Shown here: positions 46,981 to 55,658 of the stretch, piece after piece
Layout: every line of letters begins with the position of its first letter
Position numbering within the stretch: the first letter of the stretch is position 1
DNA from: Nitrosospira sp. Nsp11
GTDB taxonomy: Bacteria > Pseudomonadota > Gammaproteobacteria > Burkholderiales > Nitrosomonadaceae
Direction of reading: 5' to 3'
NCBI RefSeq assembly: GCF_900142705.1
Contig: NZ_FRBV01000010.1
Coordinates: 36,332-100,331, forward strand
Length of the DNA: 64,000 nt
Notes under the pieces: model-generated
Databases searched by the model: none
What the model was told of the DNA's origin: nothing
The model's input: only the letters and a program-made list of their open reading frames with translations
Position numbers and translations under genes: made by a program

Positions 46981-48090
46981 GTGATTCACAAAATTCTTTG
47001 CGTTGTAGGCACCCGCCCCGAAGCCATCAAAATGGCCCCCGTTATTCTGGGACTAAAAAAATATCCCGATATCGAATGCACGGTTCTGGCAACCGCCCAG
47101 CATCGAAATCTCCTGGATCAGGTCTTGCGCATTTTTGATATCAGGCCCGACATCGACCTTGATATCATGCGCCCTAATCAGGCACTGACAACTCTCACCG
47201 CCCGCCTGTTGCTCAATCTCGACGATGTGCTTCTAGCCGAGAAGCCTGATGCTGTGCTTGCCCAAGGCGATACAACCACGGTGATGACCGCTGCTCTTGC
47301 CTGTTTTTATCACAAGATACCGTTTGGACACGTTGAAGCGGGCTTGCGTACCGGTAACATGGCGGATCCATTTCCTGAGGAGATGAATCGAGTGGTGACG
47401 GGAAGATTGACGAAGTGGCATTTTGCACCTACGGAAAGTGCCAGGCAGAACCTGCTAAAAGAAAGTATCGCAGACAAAGACATATTCGTAACCGGCAACA
47501 CTGTGATCGATGCGCTGTTGAGCGTGGCAGAAAGTGAGGCGCCCCTTCCCTTCAAGGTTGACCCCTGTAAGCGCCTGATCCTCGTGACGACACATCGCCG
47601 GGAAAATTTCGGTGAGCCTTTCAGGGAAATCTGCCGCGCCATTCTGGCACTGGTGGAGCGCAATGAGGATGTGCAGGTGCTGTACCCAGTGCATCCTAAC
47701 CCAAATGTATATAATATAGTTTCTGAGGTTTTAGGTAATCATCCAAGGATTACTCTTTGCGAACCACTGGACTATTTGTCGTTCGTCGCAGCTATGAAAC
47801 ATGCCTATCTGATTCTGAGCGATTCCGGGGGGATACAGGAAGAAGCCCCTGCTTTGGGTAAGCCTGTATTGGTCCTGCGCCGCGAGACGGAACGGCCTGA
47901 AGCTGTCCAGGAGGGCGTAGTGCGGCTGGTGGGTTCGGATTTCGAAGAAATCACGGGCATAACGCAACATTTGCTGGACGACGAGATGGCTTATAAAAAA
48001 ATGGCTCGTGGCGTCTCGCCTTATGGGGATGGCAAGGCAGCCGGCCGTATCGCAGCGGTGTTGCGTGACTATTTCGCGACATGCGGCTGA
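46981..48090 (+). CDS. wecB: UDP-N-acetylglucosamine 2-epimerase (non-hydrolysing)
   Basis: Converts UDP-GlcNAc to UDP-ManNAc, a precursor for surface polysaccharide. Seen: 369 residues, CVVGTRPEAIKMAPVI start, GDTTTVMTAALA, HVEAGLRTG, TTHRRENFGEP, DSGGIQEEAPALGKPVLVLR. The start is GTG 46981. It overlaps the following glycosyltransferase by 10 bp. No ManNAc dehydrogenase (wecC) follows, so the product is probably used directly or oxidised by an enzyme encoded elsewhere. Confidence 0.96.
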   Translation: MIHKILCVVGTRPEAIKMAPVILGLKKYPDIECTVLATAQHRNLLDQVLRIFDIRPDIDLDIMRPNQALTTLTARLLLNLDDVLLAEKPDAVLAQGDTTTVMTAALACFYHKIPFGHVEAGLRTGNMADPFPEEMNRVVTGRLTKWHFAPTESARQNLLKESIADKDIFVTGNTVIDALLSVAESEAPLPFKVDPCKRLILVTTHRRENFGEPFREICRAILALVERNEDVQVLYPVHPNPNVYNIVSEVLGNHPRITLCEPLDYLSFVAAMKHAYLILSDSGGIQEEAPALGKPVLVLRRETERPEAVQEGVVRLVGSDFEEITGITQHLLDDEMAYKKMARGVSPYGDGKAAGRIAAVLRDYFATCG

Positions 48091-49187
48091 TTTATCTTTC
48101 CCCCGTCCCGTGGAGTAGTTTTTCCCAACGACCGCATGAGCTCGTCCGATATTTTCATTCGCTCACTGGAAGCGAGGTTTTGTGGATCGATCCATACCCA
48201 GGCCGATTCCCGACCTTGTCCGATGTGCTGGTTCGGCGCCCAAAATGCGGCCATATAGCGCGTGGCATTCCGACCTGGCTGACCGTCGTAAAACCAAAAG
48301 CATTACCGATAGAGCCGTTGCCGTTTTCAGAAGTGGTTAATTGCCTGCTCTGGGGAGATGTTGAATTGGCGGTTGACCGATTTGCGGACAGCTCGACCGT
48401 ACTCGGTATCGGCAAACCCACGGCGCTGGCATTGCGATTGCTCTCAAAGGGAGGCTTCATCTCGTCTTTTTATGATGCGATGGATGATTATCCGGCTTTC
48501 TATAAAGGCTGGTCACGTCTTGCAATGGCAAAGCGGGAGCGCAAGATGGCAGGCCTGGTATCCAGGGTACTAACATCATCCTCCGCATTGCGGGATCGAC
48601 TGGGGCATCTGGCACGGGATGTCCGCCTCGTTCTGAATGCTTGTGCGGCGGAAAGAATGCCTGAAATACCAGAAGCGCGACCGTTGAATGAGGTGCAGCC
48701 ATTGGTAATTGGCTACCTCGGCACTATTGGGCACTGGTTCGACTGGGAGCTTGTTGTCGCCCTGGCGAACTCGCACCCCGACACAACGTTGCGGCTCATC
48801 GGCCCCATGTATGTGAAACCGCCAATACCGCTGCCCAATAACGTTCGTCCGGAACCGGCGCTTCCCCATCCAGAGGCGCTGCGGGCAATATGTCAGTTCG
48901 ACGTTGGCTTGATCCCGTTCAAAAAAGACACACTCACCGCTTCTGTCGATCCGATCAAATTCTACGAATACCGCGCCTTGGGGCTACCCGTGTTGAGCTC
49001 GGCTTTTGGAGAAATGACCTCAAGAGGTGAGGATCAAGGCGTGTATCTTATCGACCGCGATTCCAATATGACTGACGTCGTCAGCCAGGCCTTGGCCCAT
49101 CGCACGAGCGCGGATAATACGGCACGGTTCAGAAAGGAAAATTCATGGGAAAGCCGGTTTAATCAAGCAGGTGTCTTTGTCCTGTGA
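48081..49187 (+). CDS. Glycosyltransferase (GT4-like)
   Basis: 368 residues. Seen: YLSPVPWSSFSQRPHELVRYF at the N-terminus, IGYLGTIGHWFDWELV at the domain junction, and SVDPIKFYEYRALGLPV in the sugar-nucleotide site, typical of GT4 enzymes of exopolysaccharide loci. Begins inside the wecB stop region. Acceptor and donor unknown. Confidence 0.88.
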   Translation: MRLIYLSPVPWSSFSQRPHELVRYFHSLTGSEVLWIDPYPGRFPTLSDVLVRRPKCGHIARGIPTWLTVVKPKALPIEPLPFSEVVNCLLWGDVELAVDRFADSSTVLGIGKPTALALRLLSKGGFISSFYDAMDDYPAFYKGWSRLAMAKRERKMAGLVSRVLTSSSALRDRLGHLARDVRLVLNACAAERMPEIPEARPLNEVQPLVIGYLGTIGHWFDWELVVALANSHPDTTLRLIGPMYVKPPIPLPNNVRPEPALPHPEALRAICQFDVGLIPFKKDTLTASVDPIKFYEYRALGLPVLSSAFGEMTSRGEDQGVYLIDRDSNMTDVVSQALAHRTSADNTARFRKENSWESRFNQAGVFVL

Positions 49188-49419
49188 CACGGCTGAGCCG
49201 TTCTGTCTTCTCCTCAAGCTCGTTAGGCCGAGTGGTGGCCATCGATGACGCCGCCGAGCGAGTAAACCTTGCAGAAGATTACCGGGTATTCTGTCGCTAT
49301 GTTTGTCAGTTTCAAAAGTCAAGTAAACACTACTTCTGAGTGCAGCTAAAAATGCCGGGAGTAACGATAGGTCTTAGAAAACGAGGGGCCTACGGTGTCG
49401 TCTTCTAGTTCGGAGTGTT

Positions 49420-50709
49420 GTGGTGATAAGTAGGGCTAAAATAGCGATAGTGGCAGTTGCGGCATTAACTGCTTTGGGTATCCCGGCATCAACTGCCCTG
49501 AGTAATCCCGATATTGAATTTCGCTCAAACGAGGCGACTGCACGTATCGTCTTCATCTCCGATACGCATGCCGTAGATGATGCCAAGGACAGGGACCTTC
49601 AATGGAACATTAATTCTTTTGGGCGCATAAAGCAGGTCTTTGGGCATGAGAACGTGCGGCCAACGCATCTGCTTTGGCTGGGCGACGTGATTGATTTCTT
49701 GCCTTCCGAATGGGATATAGCGAAATCATGGGTAAATTGGATTATTCGCAATCATGCGTCCGTGAAACAGTACGCATTGATGGGCAATCATGATTATATA
49801 TATTACAACTACCCGGAGATCCAAGGGAAATTTTTGGCCTTCATGCCTGAAGTCGAAAGTTTTCTTAGAACCTCCGCGAAGAAAGGGGATACCAGACTGT
49901 TTGTTAAAGACGCTAAGCAATTCGTGGAGGGGCAACAAATTCTTCTTATAGAGACGCCCGATCGAGACACCTCCAATAGGTCGCATATAGGGGTTGTAAA
50001 GGATGTGGACGCCAGACGAAACTTTATCAAGCTAGTAGAACCGCTTCCAGATTCATTTGCTAAATCTTCCACCGCCGTACGCCAGGGCTTCACGGAGGCG
50101 CGCGGTATAGCCAGTTTCTTATCGACGTTTGCAGGCACTGAAACACGAAGTACAAATAACATTTTCTTCGTCGGTAATACATGTTTTCTGCTTTTGTCGA
50201 TGAATAATTTCTTTAGTTTCGATCCACGAACTCTAAAGACGCGCGGGATCTCCGAAGATGACTTCCATTGGTTTGAAGAGCAGCTGGCTAAGCATCACCG
50301 GACTTATAACATCATCGTTGCAACCCATGAGATGCCCAATAGTGGAAAGTCTTTGGGCAACTTGCATGATCCCAACGACACTATAGATTTTGACGAGAGT
50401 ACGAGGAAACGACTAACTGAGCTCATCTTCAAGTACCAAATTTCAGCCTGGGTTTCGGGACACACCCACCCGAATGCGCGCACGGATGTTGTACATTCAA
50501 CGCAAGCTACTACTCATTTTCTGCTTGTACCATCACTGGGAACGAATCCGGAAGGTCAGGTGTTGACGGTGGAGCTGCATGAGGGAGCAAAATCTTTGGA
50601 CTTCAAGTACTGGTCTACAGATAAGCAGGTGTTTTTTCGGCAAGTGAGCGTCCCCCTTAGGCATCAGGTAACTTTAACTCAACCGGCGTTTTTCCCTGCT
50701 GAATTGTAA
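49420..50709 (+). CDS. Exported metallophosphoesterase with inserted beta domain
   Basis: 429 residues with GTG start and an N-terminal hydrophobic export segment (IAIVAVAALTALGIPASTAL). All five calcineurin-type motifs are present: SDTHAVD, LGDVIDF, GNHDY, THEMP and SGHTHPN. Between the third and fourth lies an insertion of about 90 residues (FLRTSAKKGDTRLFV to EPLPDSF) that looks like the short beta-barrel modules of phage tail and adhesin proteins. Substrate unknown; the position in the island suggests action on a surface phosphodiester. Confidence 0.85.
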   Translation: MVISRAKIAIVAVAALTALGIPASTALSNPDIEFRSNEATARIVFISDTHAVDDAKDRDLQWNINSFGRIKQVFGHENVRPTHLLWLGDVIDFLPSEWDIAKSWVNWIIRNHASVKQYALMGNHDYIYYNYPEIQGKFLAFMPEVESFLRTSAKKGDTRLFVKDAKQFVEGQQILLIETPDRDTSNRSHIGVVKDVDARRNFIKLVEPLPDSFAKSSTAVRQGFTEARGIASFLSTFAGTETRSTNNIFFVGNTCFLLLSMNNFFSFDPRTLKTRGISEDDFHWFEEQLAKHHRTYNIIVATHEMPNSGKSLGNLHDPNDTIDFDESTRKRLTELIFKYQISAWVSGHTHPNARTDVVHSTQATTHFLLVPSLGTNPEGQVLTVELHEGAKSLDFKYWSTDKQVFFRQVSVPLRHQVTLTQPAFFPAEL

Positions 50710-51169
50710 CGTTGGGATCGATCTGAGTTGTTTCGCGTCGTGGTAGACCCGGGGTCGGCGCTGGAAATGGCGGAAGTTATTCGAAACGCTGCTTACCCAT
50801 ATCGAACAATCAGGTCCGGGGAACGACTGGTGTTGCAGATCTCGCAGACCTGTTATTGGTATCGTGCGAGGCTGTCAGTGACAATACCCGGGATTTCAGA
50901 TTGGTTGTTGCGGCTGACCTACGCGAATCGCACTTGGGGATTCGGGCTGTGTTTTCCCGATACCAGCTCGAAGCTGTCACGGCAGACACGTTGCGCAGGT
51001 TCTGGAGGTCGAGGTCGGAAGCCCGATTTCCCTCATCTAACGCATCTCCTGCAGCGAGTGGCAGCGGCCGGTTGTTACGAAAAGTTTTGTTACCATGGCG
51101 AACTGATCAGGTTTGCTACTCGACTGTCCCGGCGTCCGCGCACGCGGACGTAACCCGGAAGTCGCTCCA
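50710..51169. other. Spacer with possible gene remnants
   Basis: About 460 bp. Two overlapping frames contain ORFs of 141 codons (TTG start 50728) and 170 codons (50856), neither resembling a known family. Fragments such as RLVVAADLRESHLG suggest a decayed coding sequence, but it cannot be named. Confidence 0.35.
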
Positions 51170-52030
51170 ATGGAAATATCAACTATTCTTTGGCTATTCG
51201 TGGCCGCCTTCGGCGCGAGCGCGCTTGGCGGCGTGCTCGGCATGGCAAGCGGTATCTTCATCGTGCCGATTCTCACGCTGCTATTTGGCGTGGACATTCA
51301 GGTGGCAATCGGTGCGAGCATCATATCGGTTATCGCCTGTTCTTGCGGTAGCGCAGCGCCATTCTTGAAAGGGCGACTAACCAATATCCGCCTCGCTATC
51401 GTTCTGGAGACGGGCACCACGCTCGGAGCGCTGACTGGGGTGTTCCTGATCGGCATCGTCTCAACTTCCTTTCTCTATGGCCTGTTTGCCTTCATTTTGG
51501 CCGTCTCTGCAAAGCAGATGCTTACGCGACGCCATGAAGTGATCGATGCAAGCGCACCCGATGCCAGAAGCTGGGCCACCGTGCTGCGCCTGCATTCGAG
51601 CTTTCCCGATCATGTGCTAGGTCGGGACGTGCCTTATCAGGTAAGCCGCGTACCGCTCGGCCTATCCCTGATGTACGGCGCAGGCCTGATTTCGGCACTG
51701 CTCGGCATCGGTTCCGGCGTACTCAAAATCCCCGCGATGGACACCGCCCTGCGACTACCCATCAAGGTTTCGTCCGCCACGTCCAATTTCATGATCGGCG
51801 TGACGGCTGCCGCGAGCGCCGGCGCTTATTTCGTACGGGGAGACATCGACATCGATATTGCTGGCCCGGTCGCGCTGGGATCAGTGGTTGGGGCGCTCCT
51901 CGGAGCGCGCCTCCTGATGGGCCTTGCCGCCGACAAGCTGCGCCTCTTCTTTGTCATTGTCCTTGCGCTGCTCGCTGTCCAAATGTTCCTGGGCGCTTTG
52001 GGCGTGCATACTCCCGGAGGTCCGGCATGA
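51170..52030 (+). CDS. TauE/SafE-family sulfite/anion exporter
   Basis: Multi-pass membrane protein of the TauE/SafE family, which moves small sulfur-containing or other organic anions. Seen: 286 residues, eight hydrophobic segments, GVLGMASGIFIVPILTLLFG near the start and the duplicated GLISALLGIGSGVLKIPAMD. The start at 51170 (MEIST) is chosen; CGGAAG precedes it. The stop overlaps the DUF1634 gene by 4 bp, a pairing common in bacteria. Confidence 0.9.
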   Translation: MEISTILWLFVAAFGASALGGVLGMASGIFIVPILTLLFGVDIQVAIGASIISVIACSCGSAAPFLKGRLTNIRLAIVLETGTTLGALTGVFLIGIVSTSFLYGLFAFILAVSAKQMLTRRHEVIDASAPDARSWATVLRLHSSFPDHVLGRDVPYQVSRVPLGLSLMYGAGLISALLGIGSGVLKIPAMDTALRLPIKVSSATSNFMIGVTAAASAGAYFVRGDIDIDIAGPVALGSVVGALLGARLLMGLAADKLRLFFVIVLALLAVQMFLGALGVHTPGGPA

Positions 52031-52344
52031 AGCCTATGACTGACGATTACGAGCGCCATGAACAGATCATTGCCGCGTTGCTCTGGTACGGCACGTGGCT
52101 CGCCTCGGCCGTGATTGCTGCCGGGATGGCCTTGAGTGCTCTACAGCAACTCGAGGGTTTGCCTGGCTTCGGCCTCGGCGGCTACGACCTGGTAAAAGCC
52201 GGTGTGGCGCTGTTCATTCTTTTGCCGGTGGCGCGCGTGGCGCTGATGCTGGCCATCTTCCTGCGGGAGCGTGACTACGCCTATATGGTCATTTCTGCAC
52301 TCGTCCTGGCGATCATCGGTGCCGGAATTTTGATCGGTCTTTGA
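52027..52344 (+). CDS. DUF1634 membrane protein
   Basis: 105 residues with three hydrophobic segments (about 17-36, 56-75, 84-105). Family DUF1634 is regularly encoded right after TauE/SafE transporters, as here with an ATGA overlap, and is probably an accessory subunit. Function not established. Confidence 0.88.
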   Translation: MKPMTDDYERHEQIIAALLWYGTWLASAVIAAGMALSALQQLEGLPGFGLGGYDLVKAGVALFILLPVARVALMLAIFLRERDYAYMVISALVLAIIGAGILIGL

Positions 52345-52441
52345 AGTATCCAGGCAAAGAAATATCGCGACCAAGCAAGATCCGCTTTGTGTCGTTTCCG
52401 GATGAGGCCGCACCCGTAGAGCGCGGCATGTATCTACAATG

Positions 52442-52470
52442 TTGACACATTCCGGTTTTGTCGCTATGGT
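52442..52470 (+). promoter_or_regulatory. Promoter of mazEF
   Basis: TTGACA (52442-52447), 17-base spacer, TATGGT (52465-52470), about 30 bases before the antitoxin ATG. AGGAGA lies seven bases before that ATG as ribosome-binding site. Confidence 0.7.
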
Positions 52471-52500
52471 GCCAGCATTGGCTCAACATAGGAGACTGCC

Positions 52501-52743
52501 ATGCGAGTAATCGTTAAAAAGTGGGGCAATAGCGCATCGGTTCGCATCCCCGCCGGGATCATGGAAGCTGTCCGCTTAAACTTGGAAGATCCGGTGGATA
52601 TTCGCGAAGAAGATGGTCGCATCGTCATCGAACCGATTCACAAAAATAAATATGACCTTACTCAGATGCTTGCCGACATAACACCGGAAAATCTGCATGC
52701 CGAGGTTGATTTCGGGACACCGGTCGGCAAAGAGCTTTTGTAA
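52501..52743 (+). CDS. mazE: MazE-type antitoxin
   Basis: 80 residues. AbrB/MazE swapped-hairpin fold: VIVKKWGNSASVRIPAGIME, then an acidic C-terminus (LHAEVDFGTPVGKELL) that would wrap the toxin. Its stop codon overlaps the toxin ATG by one base (TAATG), giving tight coupling. Would repress its own promoter. Confidence 0.93.
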   Translation: MRVIVKKWGNSASVRIPAGIMEAVRLNLEDPVDIREEDGRIVIEPIHKNKYDLTQMLADITPENLHAEVDFGTPVGKELL

Positions 52744-53057
52744 TGATTCATCGCTATGTACCTGAGGCTGGCGATATTGTTTGGTTGCACTTCACCCCCC
52801 AAGCCGGGCTACTAGTGGTTAGCCCTTCGTCCTACAACGGTAAAACCGGCCTTATGTTGTGCTGCCCAATAACCACTCGGGTTAAAGACTATCCTTTCGA
52901 GGTTTTTATTTCAGACGATCGTCCCTGTGCTGTGCTGGCCGATCAAATCAAAAGTCTCGATTGGGTTGCGCGCAAGGCAAGCCACAAAGGAAAAGTCTCA
53001 CCCGGCGAATTAGCTCAGGTCTTGGCAAAAATTGCTGCCCTCATCGATAAACAATAA
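52743..53057 (+). CDS. mazF: MazF/PemK-type toxin with apparent internal deletion
   Basis: 104 residues of an mRNA endoribonuclease family. Seen: GDIVWLHFTPQAG, then directly LLVVSPSSYNGKTGL and CCPITTRVKDYPFEV. In typical MazF/ChpB proteins a segment of the form (R/H)EQAGRRPA stands between PQAG and the next strand and carries a conserved catalytic Arg; about nine residues are missing here. The Thr of the CPIT motif is kept. The toxin may therefore be inactive or altered. Family call firm, activity uncertain. Confidence 0.9.
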   Translation: MIHRYVPEAGDIVWLHFTPQAGLLVVSPSSYNGKTGLMLCCPITTRVKDYPFEVFISDDRPCAVLADQIKSLDWVARKASHKGKVSPGELAQVLAKIAALIDKQ

Positions 53058-53138
53058 TTCTCATCACAGCAGGAAATTGACGCGTGCAATAAGCGCCGCT
53101 TCCTCGCAAACAAGACTGGCAGGGTAGGTGGAAAATAG

Positions 53139-54065
53139 ATGGTTGCTGAGGTAAATACGCCTACGGATCACCTCCCGGTCTCGGTCATTGTCGTAAATTA
53201 CAATGCGGGGCAAATCCTGGCAGAGTGCATACATTCGGCATTGCCTCAGGTAAGCGAAGTGCTGGTGGTGGATAATGCTTCTTCAGATTTCAGCCTTGAA
53301 CTGTGCACGCAACGTTTTCGTGAAGAACCGAAACTCAGGATCATTCGCAACGCTTCAAACCTCGGTTTTGCCACGGCCTGTAACATAGGCGCTGCACAGG
53401 CTATCGCGCCTTATTTGTTATTCCTGAATCCTGATTGCGTTTTGAGCGACGATTCATTGCCGCGCATGGTTCAGGTATTGGAAGCGAACCCTTCCGCAGG
53501 AATGATCGGCGGACTATTAATCAACCAGGATGGCACTGAGCAGGCTGGCGGGCGCCGTGCGATTCCTACGCCCTGGCGTTCGTTTGTTCGTGCCTTTGGC
53601 TTGTACCACTTTGAACGCTACTGGCCCCGGCTGTTTTTTGATTTTCATCTGCACAAGCAAGCATTGCCGACTGGACCGCTTGAAGTGGAGGCTGTTTCGG
53701 GCGCCCTCATGCTTGTTCACCAGAAGGCAATCGAAGATGTTGGCCCATGGGATGAGAGTTATTTTATCCACTGTGAAGATCTGGATTGGTGCATGCGCTT
53801 CCAGAAAAAAGGCTGGCAGATTCTTTTCGTACCGGACGCCCCGGTTGTGCACTATAAGGGGACCTGCAGCCGCTCCCGCCCTATATTTGTGGAGTGGCAC
53901 AAGCACAAGGGGATGATGCGGTTTTATCGCAAGTTTTTCCGGCATGAGTACCCAGGTGTCGTGATGTGGCTGGTGGCGCTCGGCGTATGGCTGCGCTTTG
54001 GGACAATAGCGACAATTTATAGCGTTCGACGCGCTGGACGGCTTGTGGGTCTGGGACGAGAATAG
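53139..54065 (+). CDS. Family 2 glycosyltransferase (rhamnosyltransferase-like)
   Basis: 308 residues. Seen: VSVIVVNYNAGQILAECI, LVVDNASSD, LFLNPDCVL (DxD-equivalent), WDESYFIHCEDLDWCMRFQKKGW (catalytic base region), and a hydrophobic C-terminal segment near MWLVALGVWLRFG. This pattern is common among rhamnosyltransferases of O-antigen loci. It lies beyond the TauE and mazEF insertions but probably belongs to the polysaccharide island. Confidence 0.9.
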   Translation: MVAEVNTPTDHLPVSVIVVNYNAGQILAECIHSALPQVSEVLVVDNASSDFSLELCTQRFREEPKLRIIRNASNLGFATACNIGAAQAIAPYLLFLNPDCVLSDDSLPRMVQVLEANPSAGMIGGLLINQDGTEQAGGRRAIPTPWRSFVRAFGLYHFERYWPRLFFDFHLHKQALPTGPLEVEAVSGALMLVHQKAIEDVGPWDESYFIHCEDLDWCMRFQKKGWQILFVPDAPVVHYKGTCSRSRPIFVEWHKHKGMMRFYRKFFRHEYPGVVMWLVALGVWLRFGTIATIYSVRRAGRLVGLGRE

Positions 54066-54120
54066 TGTTACGCCGGATTTCCGGATGCGAGCGCATCCAA
54101 AGTTTAATGGTCTTAGCCCA

Positions 54121-55023
54121 ATGCTTATCAAGACAATGCCTGGCCTTGCTTCTCCACATAAAATTATTGTCACGGGCGCAACCAGCATAATTGGGTACTT
54201 CCTGCTATCCAGGCTAGTGGCTGCCGGCCATGAAGTTCACGCAATCAGCCGCGATGGCGGAAAATACGTGGGAACAACGAGTAATCAGCTGATTTGGCAC
54301 GAGGCAGATATAAGTCGTGCAGGGCAATTTCCGCTGATTCACGCGGAGGCACTCATTCACCTCGCCCCTCTCTGGTTATTGCCCCCGCTACTGCCGGTTT
54401 TAGCCTTGCAGCGAATTAAACGGGTGATTGGCTTTGGTTCAACCAGCCTGTTCAGCAAGGCGGACTCTGCTGATGCGGGGGAGCGCCAAATCGCATGTCG
54501 CCTGGCTGAAGCGGAAGAGGCTATCAGGCGTCTTTGCGACGCCTCAGAAACAAACTGGACGGTGTTGCGTCCAACGCTGGTCTATGATTGCGCTCGGGAT
54601 AAAAATATAACGCGTATCGCGAGTTTTATTCGGCGTTACGGTTTTTTTCCCCTGCTGGGAAAGGCGTCGGGGCTACGCCAGCCCGTTCATGCTGATGATC
54701 TTGCGGAGGCTTGCCTTACGGCGCTTGAGCAGCCCTCCACGTTTAACAAGGCATATAACGTGAGTGGTGGCGAGACGTTAAGTTACCGCCAGATGGTCGA
54801 GAAAATATTCACCTCGCTTGGAAAACCTGCTCGTTTTTTAACCGTGCCTCCATGGATGTTCCGTGGCGCGATAAATGTCATGGCGCTGATATCGGATAAG
54901 CAGGGCACAACGCTGGAAATGGCAATACGGATGAATGTCGATTTGTGTTTTGACCACACAGAGGCAACACTGGATTTTGGTTTTTCGCCAAGGCCGTTTA
55001 CCCCTCATTGGAACGATGGGTGA
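54121..55023 (+). CDS. NAD-dependent epimerase/dehydratase-like protein (degenerate active site)
   Basis: 300 residues from ATG 54121 (an upstream in-frame ATG at 54043 would overlap the previous gene). Rossmann start IIVTGATSIIGYFLL, then IGFGSTSLFSK, PVHADDLAEACLTAL and YNVSGGETLSYRQMVEKI, as in extended SDR sugar-nucleotide enzymes. The YxxxK catalytic pair expected about 25 residues after GSTS is not visible (IACRLAEAEEAIRR there), so it may be a non-classical or regulatory member. Confidence 0.8.
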   Translation: MLIKTMPGLASPHKIIVTGATSIIGYFLLSRLVAAGHEVHAISRDGGKYVGTTSNQLIWHEADISRAGQFPLIHAEALIHLAPLWLLPPLLPVLALQRIKRVIGFGSTSLFSKADSADAGERQIACRLAEAEEAIRRLCDASETNWTVLRPTLVYDCARDKNITRIASFIRRYGFFPLLGKASGLRQPVHADDLAEACLTALEQPSTFNKAYNVSGGETLSYRQMVEKIFTSLGKPARFLTVPPWMFRGAINVMALISDKQGTTLEMAIRMNVDLCFDHTEATLDFGFSPRPFTPHWNDG

Positions 55024-55135
55024 AAATGAGCAATGCATGCTTCCCATATAGGCACGCTCGCCCATCCTGTCAAACAGCGGCGATGTCGAGCATGGCTAAT
55101 AGAAATCGAAGCGTGGACACCGCTACCCAGGAATA

Positions 55136-55573
55136 ATGATGGAAAATCCCAGCAAAATAGCCGCCGCCATACACGCGATCGAGAACGAGATCGAGATAAA
55201 GGCAATTCGGGCACAGGGTTCGGGCGGGCAAAATGTGAACAAGGTCTCCAGCGCGATCCACTTGCGCTTCCACATTGGCGCTTCATCGCTGCCCGACATT
55301 TACAAAGAGCGTTTATTGAAACTGAACGACCAGCGAATCACACGAGAGGGCGTGGTCGTTATCAAAGCGCAGCAATATCGCAGCCAGGAAAAAAACCGCG
55401 AAGAAGCGCTGCGACGTTTATACGAACTCATCGGGCGCGTAACCGAATTACCTCCGAATCGCAAACCTACCCAACCGACGCGCAGTTCGCAGAAGAAACG
55501 GCTCGACAGTAAAACCCAGCGAGGCCAGATCAAGATCATGAGGAAAAAATTCTTGAGTGAGCAGGTGTCGTAA
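55136..55573 (+). CDS. arfB: Alternative ribosome-rescue factor ArfB (peptidyl-tRNA hydrolase)
   Basis: Hydrolyses peptidyl-tRNA on stalled ribosomes. Seen: GGQ at residues 30-32 within GSGGQNVNKVSSAIHLRF, and a basic C-terminal tail (KKRLDSKTQRGQIK) that enters the empty mRNA channel. 145 residues, normal size. The start is ATG 55136 or the adjacent ATG 55139, with AGGA upstream. Confidence 0.95.
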   Translation: MMENPSKIAAAIHAIENEIEIKAIRAQGSGGQNVNKVSSAIHLRFHIGASSLPDIYKERLLKLNDQRITREGVVVIKAQQYRSQEKNREEALRRLYELIGRVTELPPNRKPTQPTRSSQKKRLDSKTQRGQIKIMRKKFLSEQVS

Positions 55574-55658
55574 CGAGGAGAAGGACTTCGATCCGCTTTC
55601 GTGTAAGTCATGCGCCAGGTTAAACCGCTGGCTTTATCACGTGGTGCCGGGATTATTT

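Noticed and set aside
50728..51153. 141-codon ORF with TTG start
   Set aside because: No ribosome-binding site or family resemblance, overlapped by another equally weak frame; described as possible remnant only.
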